From Leisingera daeponensis DSM 23529 (lineage in GTDB: Bacteria > Pseudomonadota > Alphaproteobacteria > Rhodobacterales > Rhodobacteraceae), in NCBI RefSeq assembly GCF_000473145.1, contig NZ_KI421500.1, positions 1,116,225 to 1,180,224 of the forward strand: a stretch of DNA of 64,000 nt, given 5' to 3'. The translations under genes were made by a program, and so were the position numbers. Under the pieces are notes generated by a model. That model saw nothing but the letters and a program-made list of their open reading frames with translations. It was not told where the DNA came from and did not search any database. How positions within the stretch are numbered: the first letter of the stretch is position 1; each line of letters opens with the position of its first letter. This document shows, one piece after another, positions 21,727 through 32,000 of the stretch.

Positions 21727-23100
21727 ATGGCAACTGAAATTCTGATGCCCGCCCTGTCGCCGACCATGGAGGAAGGCACCCTGGCCAAATGGCTGGTCAA
21801 GGAAGGCGATACCGTAAGCTCCGGCGACATCCTGGCGGAAATCGAAACCGACAAGGCGACGATGGAGTTTGAAGCCGTCGACGAAGGCACCGTCGGCAAG
21901 ATCCTGATCTCCGAAGGCACCGAAGGCGTCAAGGTGAACACCCCCATCGCGGTGCTGCTGGAAGACGGCGAAAGCGCCGATGACTACGAGGCCTCCAGCA
22001 CCAAGGAAGAGGCCCCGGCCGAAAAAGCGCCCTCTGACGAACCTGCTGCCGCCGCGCCGCAGAAGGCCCCCGCGATGCCTGCCAAGATGCTGGAGCCCGA
22101 CTATCCGGAAGGCACCGAGATGGTGCAGACCACCGTGCGCGAAGCCCTGCGCGACGCCATGGCCGAGGAAATGCGCCGCGACGAGGACGTGTTCCTGATG
22201 GGCGAGGAAGTCGCCGAGTATCAGGGTGCCTACAAGGTCTCCCAGGGCCTGCTGGACGAGTTCGGCGCCAAGCGCGTGATCGACACCCCGATCACCGAGC
22301 ACGGTTTTGCCGGCATCGCCACCGGCGCGGCCTTCGGCGGCCTGCGCCCGATTGTCGAGTTCATGACCTTCAACTTCGCCATGCAGGCGATTGACCACAT
22401 CATCAACTCCGCGGCCAAGACGCTCTACATGTCCGGCGGCCAGATGGGCGCCCCGATGGTGTTCCGCGGCCCCAACGGCGCCGCCGCCCGCGTCGGTGCT
22501 CAGCACTCGCAGGACTACGCCGCCTGGTACATGCAGATCCCGGGGCTGAAGGTGGTGATGCCCTACTCCGCCGCCGACGCCAAAGGCCTGATGAAAACCG
22601 CGATCCGCGATCCCAACCCGGTGATCTTCCTGGAGAACGAAATCCTCTACGGCCGCGCCTTCGACGTGCCGAAACTGGACGATTTCACCATCCCCTTCGG
22701 CAAGGCCCGGATCTGGCGCGAAGGCTCTGACGTGACCATCGTCTCCTTCGGCATCGGCATGCAATACGCACTGGAGGCCGCTGAAAAGCTGGCCCAGGAC
22801 GGCACCAGCGCCGAAGTCATCGACCTGCGCACCCTGCGCCCGATGGATCTGCCCACGGTGATTGAATCGGTCAAGAAGACCAACCGCCTGGTCACCGTCG
22901 AGGAAGGCTGGCCGCAGGGCTCCGTCGGCAGCTACATCGCCTCCGAGGTGCAGCGGGAGGCGTTCGACTATCTGGACGCGCCCATCATCACCTGCACCGG
23001 CAAGGACGTGCCCATGCCTTATGCCGCCAACCTGGAACGCCACGCGCTGATCACCACGGATGAGGTGGTCGAAGCGGTGAAACAAGTGACCTACCGGTAA
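21727..23100 (+). CDS. pdhB: Pyruvate dehydrogenase E1 component, beta subunit, with N-terminal lipoyl domain
   Basis: 457 aa from the ATG 16 bases after the pdhA stop (GAGGGAAGAACAAGAC upstream). Residues 1-78 form a lipoyl domain with the target lysine in [13 protein letters not shown] (about residue 43); an Ala/Pro/Glu linker runs to about 115; the rest is transketolase-like E1 beta with [18 protein letters not shown], the [17 protein letters not shown] pocket and a C-terminal [25 protein letters not shown] lipoyl domain on E1 beta is an alphaproteobacterial trait. The first 85 residues are nearly identical to those of pdhC, reflecting a duplication. Confidence 0.96.
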   Translation: MATEILMPALSPTMEEGTLAKWLVKEGDTVSSGDILAEIETDKATMEFEAVDEGTVGKILISEGTEGVKVNTPIAVLLEDGESADDYEASSTKEEAPAEKAPSDEPAAAAPQKAPAMPAKMLEPDYPEGTEMVQTTVREALRDAMAEEMRRDEDVFLMGEEVAEYQGAYKVSQGLLDEFGAKRVIDTPITEHGFAGIATGAAFGGLRPIVEFMTFNFAMQAIDHIINSAAKTLYMSGGQMGAPMVFRGPNGAAARVGAQHSQDYAAWYMQIPGLKVVMPYSAADAKGLMKTAIRDPNPVIFLENEILYGRAFDVPKLDDFTIPFGKARIWREGSDVTIVSFGIGMQYALEAAEKLAQDGTSAEVIDLRTLRPMDLPTVIESVKKTNRLVTVEEGWPQGSVGSYIASEVQREAFDYLDAPIITCTGKDVPMPYAANLERHALITTDEVVEAVKQVTYR

Positions 23101-23115
23101 GGGAGCGCGAATAGC

Positions 23116-24447
23116 ATGCCTACTGAAATCCTGATGCCCGCGCTTTCTCCCACCATGGAGGAAGGCACCCTCGCCAAATGGCTGGTCAAGGAGGGCGACA
23201 CCGTCTCCTCCGGCGACCTGATCGCAGAGATCGAAACCGACAAGGCCACCATGGAATTCGAAGCCGTGGACGAAGGCGTGATCGGCAAGATCCTGATCGC
23301 CGAAGGCTCCGAGGGCGTGAAGGTCAACACCCCCATCGCGGTGCTGCTGGAAGACGGCGAAAGCGCCGATGACATCGGCACCTCCGGCAGCTCCAGCGCG
23401 GATGCAGCTCCGGCCCAGGAAGCCAAGGAAGAGGCGCCTGCCGAAGCCAAGTCCGAAGCCAAAGCCGAGGCCCCCAAGGAAGAGGCCAAAGCCGCCCCCG
23501 CCGCACCGCAGGGCGCCGACGGCAACCGTATCTTCGCCTCGCCGCTCGCGCGCCGCATCGCTGCGGACAAGGGCCTGGATCTGGCCCGGATCACCGGCTC
23601 CGGCCCCAAGGGCCGCATCGTCAAGGCCGACGTGATCGACGCCAAGCCGCAGGCAGCCGCCGCGCCCAAGGCTGAAGCTTCCGCCGCGCCCGCGCCTGCT
23701 GCCGCAGCCCCTTCCGGCCCCTCCGCCGACATGGTCGCCCGCATGTACGAGAGCCGCGACTTTGAGGAGGTCAAGCTGGACGGCATGCGCAAGACCATTG
23801 CCGCCCGCCTCACCGAAGCCAAGCAGACCATCCCGCATTTCTACCTGCGCCGCGACATCCAGCTCGACGCGCTGCTGAAATTCCGCGGTGAGCTGAACAA
23901 GCAGCTCGAAGGCCGCGGCGTCAAGCTCTCGGTCAACGACTTCATTATCAAGGCGGTGGCGCTGGCGCTGCAAGCGGTGCCGGACGCCAACGCGGTCTGG
24001 GCCGGCGACCGGGTGCTCAAGATGAAAGCCTCCGACGTGGCGGTTGCCGTCGCCATCGAGGGCGGGTTGTTCACCCCGGTGCTGCAAGACGCCGACAGCA
24101 AGTCGCTCTCCGCCCTGTCCGCGCAGATGAAGGACCTCGCCAAGCGCGCCCGCGACCGCAAGCTCGCGCCGCATGAATACCAGGGCGGCAGCTTCGCGAT
24201 CTCCAACCTCGGCATGTTCGGCATCGACAACTTCGACGCCATCGTGAACCCGCCGCACGCGGGCATCCTGGCGGTCGGCTCCGGCGTCAAGAAGCCTGTG
24301 GTGGGCGCCGACGGCGAGCTGAAGGTCGCCACGGTGATGAGCGTCACCATGTCGGTCGACCACCGCGTCATCGACGGCGCCCTCGGCGCGGACCTGTTGA
24401 AGGCCATCGTCGAGAACCTGGAAAACCCGATGGTGATGCTGGCCTGA
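23116..24447 (+). CDS. pdhC: Pyruvate dehydrogenase E2, dihydrolipoyl acetyltransferase
   Basis: 443 aa. It transfers the acetyl group from lipoate to CoA and forms the core of the complex. Domains in order: one lipoyl domain (1-78, Lys in [11 protein letters not shown]), an Ala/Glu/Lys linker, a peripheral subunit-binding domain ([24 protein letters not shown], about 140-172), a second linker, then the catalytic domain from about 215 with [20 protein letters not shown] and the active-site [14 protein letters not shown] near the end. It follows pdhB by 15 bases and ends the operon. Confidence 0.97.
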   Translation: MPTEILMPALSPTMEEGTLAKWLVKEGDTVSSGDLIAEIETDKATMEFEAVDEGVIGKILIAEGSEGVKVNTPIAVLLEDGESADDIGTSGSSSADAAPAQEAKEEAPAEAKSEAKAEAPKEEAKAAPAAPQGADGNRIFASPLARRIAADKGLDLARITGSGPKGRIVKADVIDAKPQAAAAPKAEASAAPAPAAAAPSGPSADMVARMYESRDFEEVKLDGMRKTIAARLTEAKQTIPHFYLRRDIQLDALLKFRGELNKQLEGRGVKLSVNDFIIKAVALALQAVPDANAVWAGDRVLKMKASDVAVAVAIEGGLFTPVLQDADSKSLSALSAQMKDLAKRARDRKLAPHEYQGGSFAISNLGMFGIDNFDAIVNPPHAGILAVGSGVKKPVVGADGELKVATVMSVTMSVDHRVIDGALGADLLKAIVENLENPMVMLA

Positions 24448-24472
24448 GGGGCTGCCGCTAGTGCGAAACACC

Positions 24473-24505
24473 AAAGCCCCGGCCTCAGCGCCGGGGCTTT
24501 TCGTT
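24473..24505 (+). terminator. Terminator of the pdh operon
   Basis: A 10-bp stem (AAAGCCCCGG / CCGGGGCTTT) with an 8-base loop and a short T tail, 26 bases past pdhC. Confidence 0.85.
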
Positions 24506-24561
24506 TGCTGTGCAGCTGCTGGTTCCGATTGGCCGCTTGGAGTCCAAACCTACCGCGTGAG

Positions 24562-25194
24562 CTACGGGCGGTAGGTGACGAGTTTGTAACTGGCGAAGCA
24601 GAAATATACGCCAAGCACTCCTTCGATCCACCGGCGGGCTTTCGCATAGACCGCGACGACCGGCGATGTGGAGAAGGCCACTGCGTAAATCACATGCCCG
24701 ACTGCGGAGATGATGCTAGTGCCGACAACGACCAGAGCAGCCACCCAGATAGGTGCTTGCCCATCCATCGCGAGAGACATGATCGCAATCCAAACCAAAG
24801 CCGCCTTCGCGTTCGTCATCTGGATCAAAAGGCCGCGCCGGTAGAACGCTAGTGGTCCACCGTTCAGATGCACGGGCCGTACCTCTAACTTTTTGACGGT
24901 CAGGGCCGATTTGAAGGCTTTGAACGCCAACCAAAGCAGGTACGCCGCGCCAATCACTTTCAAAACAACCATGATCGAAGCATACGTCGAGACGAGTGCG
25001 GTGAGGCCCAACGCGGTCAACATGGACCAGCAGAAAGTACCCGTCGCCACACCAAGTGCCAGAGCTTTCCCCTCTGATCTACCGATAGACATTGATGTGC
25101 CGATCACCGCCAAGATATTTGGCCCCGGCGTAAACATGCCAATCATGAAGACTCCGTAAGCGAGCAAGATGCCAGTGAGATAAGGGGCGATCAT
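24562..25194 (-). CDS. LysE family amino-acid exporter
   Basis: 210 aa with about six hydrophobic helices. The family signature lies near the N-terminus: GMFTPGPNILAVIGTSMSIGRSEGKALALGVATG (the TPGPN motif). Later segments ALVWIAIMSLAMD and a C-terminal helix fit the LysE/RhtB fold, which exports amino acids such as threonine or homoserine lactones; the cargo here is unknown. Base composition is lower in GC than the flanking pdhC and cysK genes and codon choice is less biased, suggesting later arrival, together with the next gene. Confidence 0.92.
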   Translation of the reverse strand: MIAPYLTGILLAYGVFMIGMFTPGPNILAVIGTSMSIGRSEGKALALGVATGTFCWSMLTALGLTALVSTYASIMVVLKVIGAAYLLWLAFKAFKSALTVKKLEVRPVHLNGGPLAFYRRGLLIQMTNAKAALVWIAIMSLAMDGQAPIWVAALVVVGTSIISAVGHVIYAVAFSTSPVVAVYAKARRWIEGVLGVYFCFASYKLVTYRP

Positions 25195-25518
25195 GGCCGA
25201 CTCCGTTTTTTGTGACCTTACACTATTACGCCCAAAAGCAAATGGCAGCTAAGTTCCGCGTCTTGCCAGTTCGTGCGCCGCGCTGCGAAAGGCGCTCCAT
25301 CCCGGAACGGTCATTCATGGATCTCGCGGCGAAGGTGTCGGGAGAGCCCACTCTGACCGATGCTGCGTGCGGCACGAATGTCTGCCACGTGATAGCCGTC
25401 AACCGAAGAAGCGCTTGACCGCATGGCCTCGTCCTGCCATTTGCCCATCAAACCGCAGGCCACTTGGGCAACGCTTGGCCATTTTTTATCTCAAGTGATT
25501 TACCATAAGGAAATACTC

Positions 25519-26046
25519 ATGCTGAAACAGATATTGGCTTTTGGTTTGGCGATTGTAGGAGCTAGTGCGCAAGCAGATGACTGGGAGGCAGCTGCCGCTG
25601 AATACGACAAATCCTATCTTCAGGTTGAAGCGTGTTTTGCGAATGAGTCTATCGATCAGGCGGCTTGCGTCATAGTAGGCATCCAACAGTGCGTGAAAGA
25701 CTTGGAAACAGTTCTCGAAAGCAAAGGATTTGGCGTTCCCGGCGGAGCCGCAGTGTCACCTCACGAGTATTGTAACTACATCGGCTTGGAACGCGCGGAC
25801 GAACATCTGAATGCTGTTTATCAACGCACACTGGAGCAAGGACCGCTGCAACCTAGCAACCAAGAGGGCATCGCTAATCTGCGCGCTGCTCAGCGGCTCT
25901 GGCTTCAATTCAAGAATGAAATGTGTTCCGAAGAGAATATTGTTGGTTGGCACGCGGGAGGTTCGGGCTGGGGAGCGGTAACCGCTGAATGCGCTATGCG
26001 CCTTTCAATCCAGCAAGCTCAGAACTTGGAACGGTATTTTTACTGA
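25519..26046 (+). CDS. LprI-like secreted protein (DUF1311)
   Basis: 175 aa from the ATG preceded by AAGGAAATACTC. A signal peptide (MLKQILAFGLAIVGASAQA, cleavage near ADDW) points to the periplasm. The mature part contains the pattern of the LprI N-terminal fold: CNYIGLERADEHLNAVYQRTLE, LRAAQRLWLQFKNEMCSEE, and ECAMRLSIQQAQNLERY, with several paired cysteines. LprI of mycobacteria inhibits lysozyme; most relatives have no tested activity. It is in the same AT-richer patch as the LysE gene. 25195-25518 holds only weak, unconvincing reading frames. Confidence 0.8.
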   Translation: MLKQILAFGLAIVGASAQADDWEAAAAEYDKSYLQVEACFANESIDQAACVIVGIQQCVKDLETVLESKGFGVPGGAAVSPHEYCNYIGLERADEHLNAVYQRTLEQGPLQPSNQEGIANLRAAQRLWLQFKNEMCSEENIVGWHAGGSGWGAVTAECAMRLSIQQAQNLERYFY

Positions 26047-26304
26047 GGTTGGCCGCTCATTAATCGGCTGCGAAATAATCTCCAACTCAGAGGCTTGGGC
26101 TTGTTTCGCAGAACTGGGACCCGAAGGCAAATTCATAGCCGCCCCCAAACGACAGTTTTTTGAACAGTCGGAATTGCAGTCCTATTGTAAGACTTTTTCT
26201 CATTAGCGGCCATTTTTGCATTTGCAGCGAAAGCTCACTAAGTCCCGCGTAGTGGACGCTGAAACGCGCGCCAGAGTTCCCCCGAAAGCGCCATCGGACC
26301 GCCA

Positions 26305-26348
26305 AGAAAGGGAGCGCCCCCGCCCCCTTCATCTTTCCCCAAATACTC
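26305..26348 (-). terminator. cysK 3' region: shared 25-bp motif plus hairpin
   Basis: Reading past the cysK stop: GAGTATTT, two variable bases, GGAAAGATGAAGGGG (26348 to 26324), then an imperfect hairpin leading into a T-containing tail. The same motif follows cysE. The rest of the 367-base gap 26047-26413 is AT-richer DNA with no gene I can support. Confidence 0.6.
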
Positions 26349-26413
26349 ATCTGCGCAACCGCAGCCGCCAGCACCCCGCCAGCGGCGGCACCCGGCCAGC
26401 GGCGGCGCGCCGC

Positions 26414-27478
26414 TCAGTACTGAAACCCGGGGGTCGAGGCCGACAGCGCCTGCTCCGCCTCATCCATCTCCGCCGGGATCTCCTCAAACAGCGGCGTCGA
26501 CAGATACCGCTCGCCGGTATCCGGCAGCACCGCCAGCAGCACCGATCCTTCCGGCGCGCTCTCCGCGACCTTCATCGCCGCCGCCAGGCTGCCGCCGCTG
26601 GAAATCCCGGCCAGGATGCCTTCCTCCGCCGCCAGCCGCTTCGACCAGGCAATGCTCTCCTCGCCGCTCACCGGCTCCAGCGCGTCGAAATAGCCGTTGT
26701 CCAGCGCCTCCTGCAGCACCAGCGGGATGAAATCCGGGGTCCAGCCCTGGATGGGATGCGGGTTGAAGGCCGGATGGGTCGCCGCCGGCTCGCCCTCCGC
26801 ATTGCGCGCCTGCCCCTGCCCGGACTGCACCAGCGCCGCGTTGGACGGCTCGCTGAGGGTGATCTTCAGATCCGGCCGCGCGCCCTTCAGCACCCGCCCA
26901 AGCCCCGCAACCGTGCCGCCGGTGCCATAGCCCAGCACCACATGATCCAGCCGTGCGCCCTCGAAATCCCCCAGGATCTCCCGCGCCGTGGTGGCCTCGT
27001 GAATGTCGGCGTTGTCCTTGGTCTCGAACTGATGCGCCAGGAACCAGCCGTTGGCCTCTGCCAGTTCCTTGGCCTTCACCACCATGCCAACCGCCTTGTC
27101 CTCCTTGCGGGTCAGCACCACCCTGGCGCCCAGCATCCGCATCAGCCGCCGCCGCTCGACCGAGAACCCGTCGTGCATGGTGATCACCAGCGGATAGCCC
27201 TTGGCGGCGCACACCATCGCTAGGCCAATGCCGGTGTTGCCGCTGGTCGCCTCCACCACGGTCTGACCGGGCGCCAGCCGCCCCTCGCGCTCGGCGGCCT
27301 CGATGATGTTCAGCGCCAGCCGGTCCTTCACCGATCCCGCCGGGTTGAACGCCTCGGCCTTCACGTACATGGTCACATGATCCGGCGCGATGCGGTTCAG
27401 GCGGATCGCGGGCGTGTTGCCCACCGTCTCCAGGATCGAGCCATAGAGCCGCCCGCGGCCTTCGGTCGTGTAAATCAT
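26414..27478 (-). CDS. cysK: Cysteine synthase (O-acetylserine sulfhydrylase)
   Basis: 354 aa, PLP-dependent, combining O-acetylserine with sulfide to give cysteine. I start it at the ATG giving MIYTTEGRGRLYGSILETVGNTP. The PLP lysine is in NPAGSVKDRLALNIIE, the substrate loop is VEATSGNTGIG, and the phosphate loop is GYGTGGTVAGLGRVL. The C-terminus is longer (about 40 residues) than E. coli CysK, a form common in Rhodobacteraceae. It lies downstream of cysE on the same strand, 303 bases away, the gap holding the cysE terminator, so each probably has its own promoter. Confidence 0.93.
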   Translation of the reverse strand: MIYTTEGRGRLYGSILETVGNTPAIRLNRIAPDHVTMYVKAEAFNPAGSVKDRLALNIIEAAEREGRLAPGQTVVEATSGNTGIGLAMVCAAKGYPLVITMHDGFSVERRRLMRMLGARVVLTRKEDKAVGMVVKAKELAEANGWFLAHQFETKDNADIHEATTAREILGDFEGARLDHVVLGYGTGGTVAGLGRVLKGARPDLKITLSEPSNAALVQSGQGQARNAEGEPAATHPAFNPHPIQGWTPDFIPLVLQEALDNGYFDALEPVSGEESIAWSKRLAAEEGILAGISSGGSLAAAMKVAESAPEGSVLLAVLPDTGERYLSTPLFEEIPAEMDEAEQALSASTPGFQY

Positions 27479-27706
27479 GATCTGTCCCCCAAATCGAAAC
27501 TGCGGAAAAAGAAGCTGTTGCACCGGACTATGCGCCCCGGCGCAACCGGGTTCAAGCCAGCCCGCCGTGGCTGCCGCCAAATAAGACCGCCCTCCGCCCG
27601 GCGCGCCGGTTTGCGGAACCGCAGGCTGCCCCGCCCTCGGGAAGAGGACCAACAGCCTCCCGCAACCCTCTACTCTAAAACACTATTTCCTTCCGGAGAC
27701 GCGATT

Positions 27707-27752
27707 GAAAAAGGGGCGCATCCCGCGCCCCTTCATCTTTCCAAAAATACTC
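27707..27752 (-). terminator. cysE 3' region: shared 25-bp motif plus terminator
   Basis: Downstream of cysE: GAGTATTT, two variable bases, GGAAAGATGAAGGGG (27752 to 27728), running into a 9-bp stem (AAGGGGCGC / GCGCCCCTT) with T-rich tail on the minus strand. Identical to the motif after cysK at 23 of 25 positions. Confidence 0.75.
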
Positions 27753-27781
27753 AAAATGCGGCGCGGCCTGCGGCGCATCCC

Positions 27782-28594
27782 TCAGTCGGAACCGTTCGGA
27801 AACCGCTGGTCCATGCTGACCGAGGGCTGATCGCAGCCCGCTTCGCCCACGATGCGCGCCGGGATGCCCGCCACGGTCTTGCACGGCGGCACCTCCGCCA
27901 GCACCACCGACCCGGCAGCAATCCGGCTGCAATGGCCGACCTTGATGTTGCCCAGCACCTTGGCGCCGGCACCGATCAGCACCCCGTCGCCGATCTTCGG
28001 ATGCCGGTCCTCTTCCTCCTTGCCGGTGCCGCCCAGCGTCACCGAATGCAGCATCGACACGTTGTCGCCCACCACCGCGGTTTCGCCGATGACGATGGAA
28101 TGGGCATGGTCGATCATGATCCCCTTGCCGATCACCGCCGCCGGATGGATATCGACGCCGAAAATCTCGGAAATCCGCATCTGGAAGAAATAGGCCAGAT
28201 CCCAGTCGCCCTGCTGCCACAGCCAATGGCCGATCCGGTAGGCCTGCACCGCCTGGTACCCCTTGAAATAGAGGATCGGCTGCAGCAGCCGGTGGCAGGC
28301 CGGATCGCGCTCATAAACCGCCATCAGGTCAGCGCGCGCAGCTTCAACGATGCCGGGGTCGGCCTCATAGGCAGCATCGACGATCTCCCGCAGGATGGTC
28401 ATCGACATCTCGTTGGAGCACAGCTTGGCGGAAATCCGGTAGGACAGCGCCTTCTGCAGCGATTTGTGGTGCAGGATACAGGCATGGATCAGCCCGCCCA
28501 TCAGCGGCTGCGAGTCGACAGCGTCCTGAGCTTCCTTGGTGATCCGGTCCCAGACGGGATCCAGCGAGGCGACGGCGTGCTGAGTTTTGAACAT
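27782..28594 (-). CDS. cysE: Serine O-acetyltransferase
   Basis: 270 aa. It acetylates serine with acetyl-CoA, the first step to cysteine, and normally associates with CysK. The N-terminal half is the helical SATase domain (DPVWDRITKEAQDAVDSQPLMGGLIHACILHHKSL), the C-terminal half a left-handed beta helix of hexapeptide repeats: DIHPAAVIGKGIMIDHAHSIVIGETAVVGDNVSMLHSVTLGG, with catalytic His in DHAHS. The C-terminal end (RFPNGSD) is acidic and lacks the final Ile used to dock into CysK in E. coli. Confidence 0.96.
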   Translation of the reverse strand: MFKTQHAVASLDPVWDRITKEAQDAVDSQPLMGGLIHACILHHKSLQKALSYRISAKLCSNEMSMTILREIVDAAYEADPGIVEAARADLMAVYERDPACHRLLQPILYFKGYQAVQAYRIGHWLWQQGDWDLAYFFQMRISEIFGVDIHPAAVIGKGIMIDHAHSIVIGETAVVGDNVSMLHSVTLGGTGKEEEDRHPKIGDGVLIGAGAKVLGNIKVGHCSRIAAGSVVLAEVPPCKTVAGIPARIVGEAGCDQPSVSMDQRFPNGSD

Positions 28595-28762
28595 GGCGAT
28601 GCATCCTTTCTCCGCTCAAGATAGCCATCTAAGGGCTTTTTCGGCAAACGCAAACCCGTGATGGGGTACATTTTCGTTATCGATGAAACGCCGCCGCGCC
28701 GCCGCCGCCGCAGGCAGGCGGAGCCACGCCCAACGGCTGGCCGGGCAGGCTCCCTGCCGGGT

Positions 28763-29071
28763 TCAGCGGGCGGGGGCCTCCGCCTCCGCGCCGAGCACCA
28801 GCGCCAGTTCCTGCAGCACCAGCCGGGTGCAGCTGAGATACGCCGCGTCATCCAGAAACGGTTCATCCGCCAGCGCGAACCTCCGGGCCGCCGCATTCAG
28901 CGAGCCGTCGCCCCAGCGCGGATGCAGCTGCCCGAGCATCCGGCAATGCGCCGCCGCCTCTGCCGCGCCGCCGAAAATGCGGCGGCAAAGGCGCAGGCGG
29001 CCGCTCTCCGGCACCGCCAGCAGCGCCCGCGCCACCGCGGAGACATCGCCGGGCAGCACCGGGCGGATCAT
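28763..29071 (-). CDS. Small GTA-linked protein (DUF7742-like)
   Basis: 102 aa, overlapping the last 4 bases of g15 in an ATGA arrangement, so it is translationally coupled to the GTA baseplate gene. Sequence: MIRPVLPGDVSAVARALLAVP at the N-terminus, then a helical Ala/Leu/Arg-rich body with HPRWGDGSLNAAARRFAL. No catalytic motif or membrane segment is visible. Such a gene is regularly found at this position in roseobacter GTA clusters, but its role is unknown. Confident as a gene, unsure of function. Confidence 0.75.
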   Translation of the reverse strand: MIRPVLPGDVSAVARALLAVPESGRLRLCRRIFGGAAEAAAHCRMLGQLHPRWGDGSLNAAARRFALADEPFLDDAAYLSCTRLVLQELALVLGAEAEAPAR

Positions 29072-32000
29072 TGCAGAACGGCCCGCGCCGCAGGCCCGGC
29101 ACCATACCGCGCCGACCGCTGCGCCACCTCCAGCACATCGCCCGCCTGCACCCCGTCCGCCGCCTGCGCCGCTGCCGGATAGGCCCAGCCCGGCGCGGCC
29201 GCGGTTTCCTCCCGCAGCACCGTGGCCCCGCGCATCACCCGGATGCGGTAGGATTCCGTCTCTTCGCCCAACGGCACCTCGTCCAGGTCCCAGCTGTCAC
29301 CCTCGATCCGGGTGCGGCGCACCCAGGCGGCGGCGATGTCCTCGCTCAGCGCGCCGCTCAGCCGCAGATGCACCGGCGCATAAGGCCTCAGGCCAACGCC
29401 CTCAAAGCTCTCCTGCCGGTGCGCATATGACGGATCCTCCAGCCCACGGCGCGCAGGACCGATCCGGTAATGCCGCACCCGGCGGCGCTGTTCCGGCGCC
29501 AGCTCCATCTGCACTGGCGTGCCGTCCAGCAGCACGAGGTAAGACCCGGCAGGCCAGACCTCCGGCATCACGGCATCCGTCCCCAGCTGGCCGCGCAAGC
29601 GCCCGCGCAAAAGATAGGTCTGCGGCGCGATCAGCTCCGCCTCGCGGAACTGGAACAGCTCCCAGTTGCCGGATGTGCCATCGCCGATGGCGGCCGCATT
29701 GGCACCGTTCAGCACCGCCTCAACGGTGCGGCTTTCCAGCGAACCGGAGATCAGCTTCACCTGCAGATCCGCCCCCAGATCCCAGCGCCCCGCGGCGGCG
29801 GCCAACAGCGGTGTCTCCGTGACCCCGATCACCTGCCGCGCGGCAATCACCTGCTCCAGCGCGTAATTCTCATCCGCCTCGGAGCCATAGGCCGCCACGC
29901 TGCCGGGCCAGGCCTGCGCCGTCAGCGCCAGATGCGGCGCATGGGGCACCTCGTCGCCGCGCATCAGGGGCAGATCCAGGAACATCGGCAGCACCGGCCC
30001 AGGTGCTGCAAAGGCATTGACGCCCGGCAGCTCTTCCGCCACCGCGGCCAGGTCATAGGTGCCGGGCTCGATCCGCACCGCCTCCGCCAGCTGCGCCTCC
30101 CCCTGTTCGAGCCGGTCGATGCGGTAGAGCTGATCGCCGCCCTCCAGCGGCAGCGACACCACATCCCCCGCCCCCAGATGCAGCAGCGAAGGCGGCAGCT
30201 GGAACCGCAGCGTATCGCGCGAGATCCGCGCCTCCGCCAGCCAGCGCCCGGCGACCTGACGCGCCTCGGCACCGGTCAGCGCCATCGGCAGCTCGGTCTG
30301 GCTGACGGAATGGGTGGCCTCATCGGGCAGGACCGCCTCCACCGACCCGGCGGCATGGTCGCCGCCCCATTCGGTGAACCGCAGCCGCACCCGCCCCGCC
30401 AGCTCCGCATCGCCGGCGCGGCCAAGTTCCAGCGTGCCCTCCAGTTCCTCGCTTTCCGCCAGATGCTCCAGCGCCAGCGCCTCCGCCCCGGTGCCGCTGC
30501 GCATCCGGAACTGCAGCGTCCCGTCGCGCTCCACCGCGTCGAACCCGTGCCGCAGCATCAGGGGCTGCAATACCGCACGGGCGTCGCTCACATCCGGGTT
30601 CACATAGCCATGCACCACGCCGTAAAGCCGCGAGACATCAAAATCCTCCAGCCCCGCACGGCGGCACACCTCCGCCACCACCGAGGCCAGCGTGCGCTGC
30701 CCGGCCCGCCCGTTCAGCCAATGGCCGCGCAGGTAGTTTTCGCCGTCGGTCCAGATGTCCGCGCGGCTGGGGAAGGCCGGAAACGGCCGCGCGTCCCAGG
30801 CCCAGACATAGGCGTTGGACATATCCAGCATCCGATCGCCGTATTCCTCGGAGACCGGATTGTTGGCGTCCTCGCCCCAATACCCAAGGATCGCACGCAA
30901 GTAGTGGATCTGGATCAGATCGTCGCGCAACCCGTTGGAGTATTTGGGAAGTTTCGACTCCGAGCTTTTCGGGTCCAGGAATTTGTTCGGCTGGTTGGTG
31001 CCTTTGTCGATGGCGGCGCAGCCCAGTTCGGTGAACCAGATAGGTTTGCTTTGCGGCACCCAGGCGGTCGGCGCCGCCTGCCGCACCCCGCCGATCCGCT
31101 CGTGATGCTCCTGCATCCACCAGCTGCGGATATCCTTGTACCGCCAGATCCAAGGTTCATCATGCGCGCCATCGGTGATCGGCGTGCGGATCTGCGCCGC
31201 TGCGGCCTCGGGCGAGTGGTAATACCAGTCAAACCCCTCGCCGCCCTCCACATTGCTGCGCAGGTAATCGAGGTCATAGACCGCCGGCACGCCGGATTGC
31301 GCATCCAGGTGGTCCTCCCCCTCCCGCCAGTCGCTGAGCGGCATGTAGTTGTCGATGCCAATGAAGTCGATCTCAGGGTCCGCCCACAGCGGGTCGAGGT
31401 GGAAATACCGGTCGCCCTCCGGCGACTGATAGCCCCAGTATTCGGACCAGTCGGCGGCATAGCCGATTTTGGTCTCCGCCCCCAGCAACAGCCGCACCTC
31501 TGCCGCCAGGGCGCGCAGGGCTGCCACCGCCGGAAAGCCCGCGGCGCCGCGGATCTGCGTCAGCGCCCGCATTTCGGAGCTGATGCAAAACGCCTCCACC
31601 CCGCCCGCCGCTGCACACAGCGCGGCATTGTGCAGGATGAAGCGGGACAGGCTCCACTCCTGCGGCCCGCTGTAGGCGACGGTGCCGTCGCCCACGGTGA
31701 AGTCCGCCGCGGTGACGGTGCCAAAGAACGCCGCCACCTCAGCCTCCGCCGCCGCGGTGCCATCGGGCGAGCCGGGCTGCCCCGGCGCGGCCGACAGCGT
31801 GATCCGCCCCCGCCACGGCAGATGCGGCTGGCTGGCGCCGCCGGTCCAGGGATCGGGCAGGCCGTTGCCCTCCGCCTGGTCCATCAGGATGAAGGGGTAA
31901 AACATCACCCGCAGGCCCCTGCCTCGCATCTCCCGGATCGCCTGGATCACCGAGGCATCGGCGGGCGTGCCGCCATAAAGCGGCGTGCCCTCCTGGGTCA

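Noticed and set aside
25212..25418. 68-codon frame in the low-GC patch
   Set aside because: No ribosome site, odd composition (RAPRCERRSIPERS) and no neighbour logic; looks like a chance frame in a remnant region.
28678..28762. GCC-rich run at the end of the GTA cluster as another gene
   Set aside because: Frames here are low-complexity and lack a start signal. It may be a degraded copy of the palindromic repeat family, but similarity is loose.
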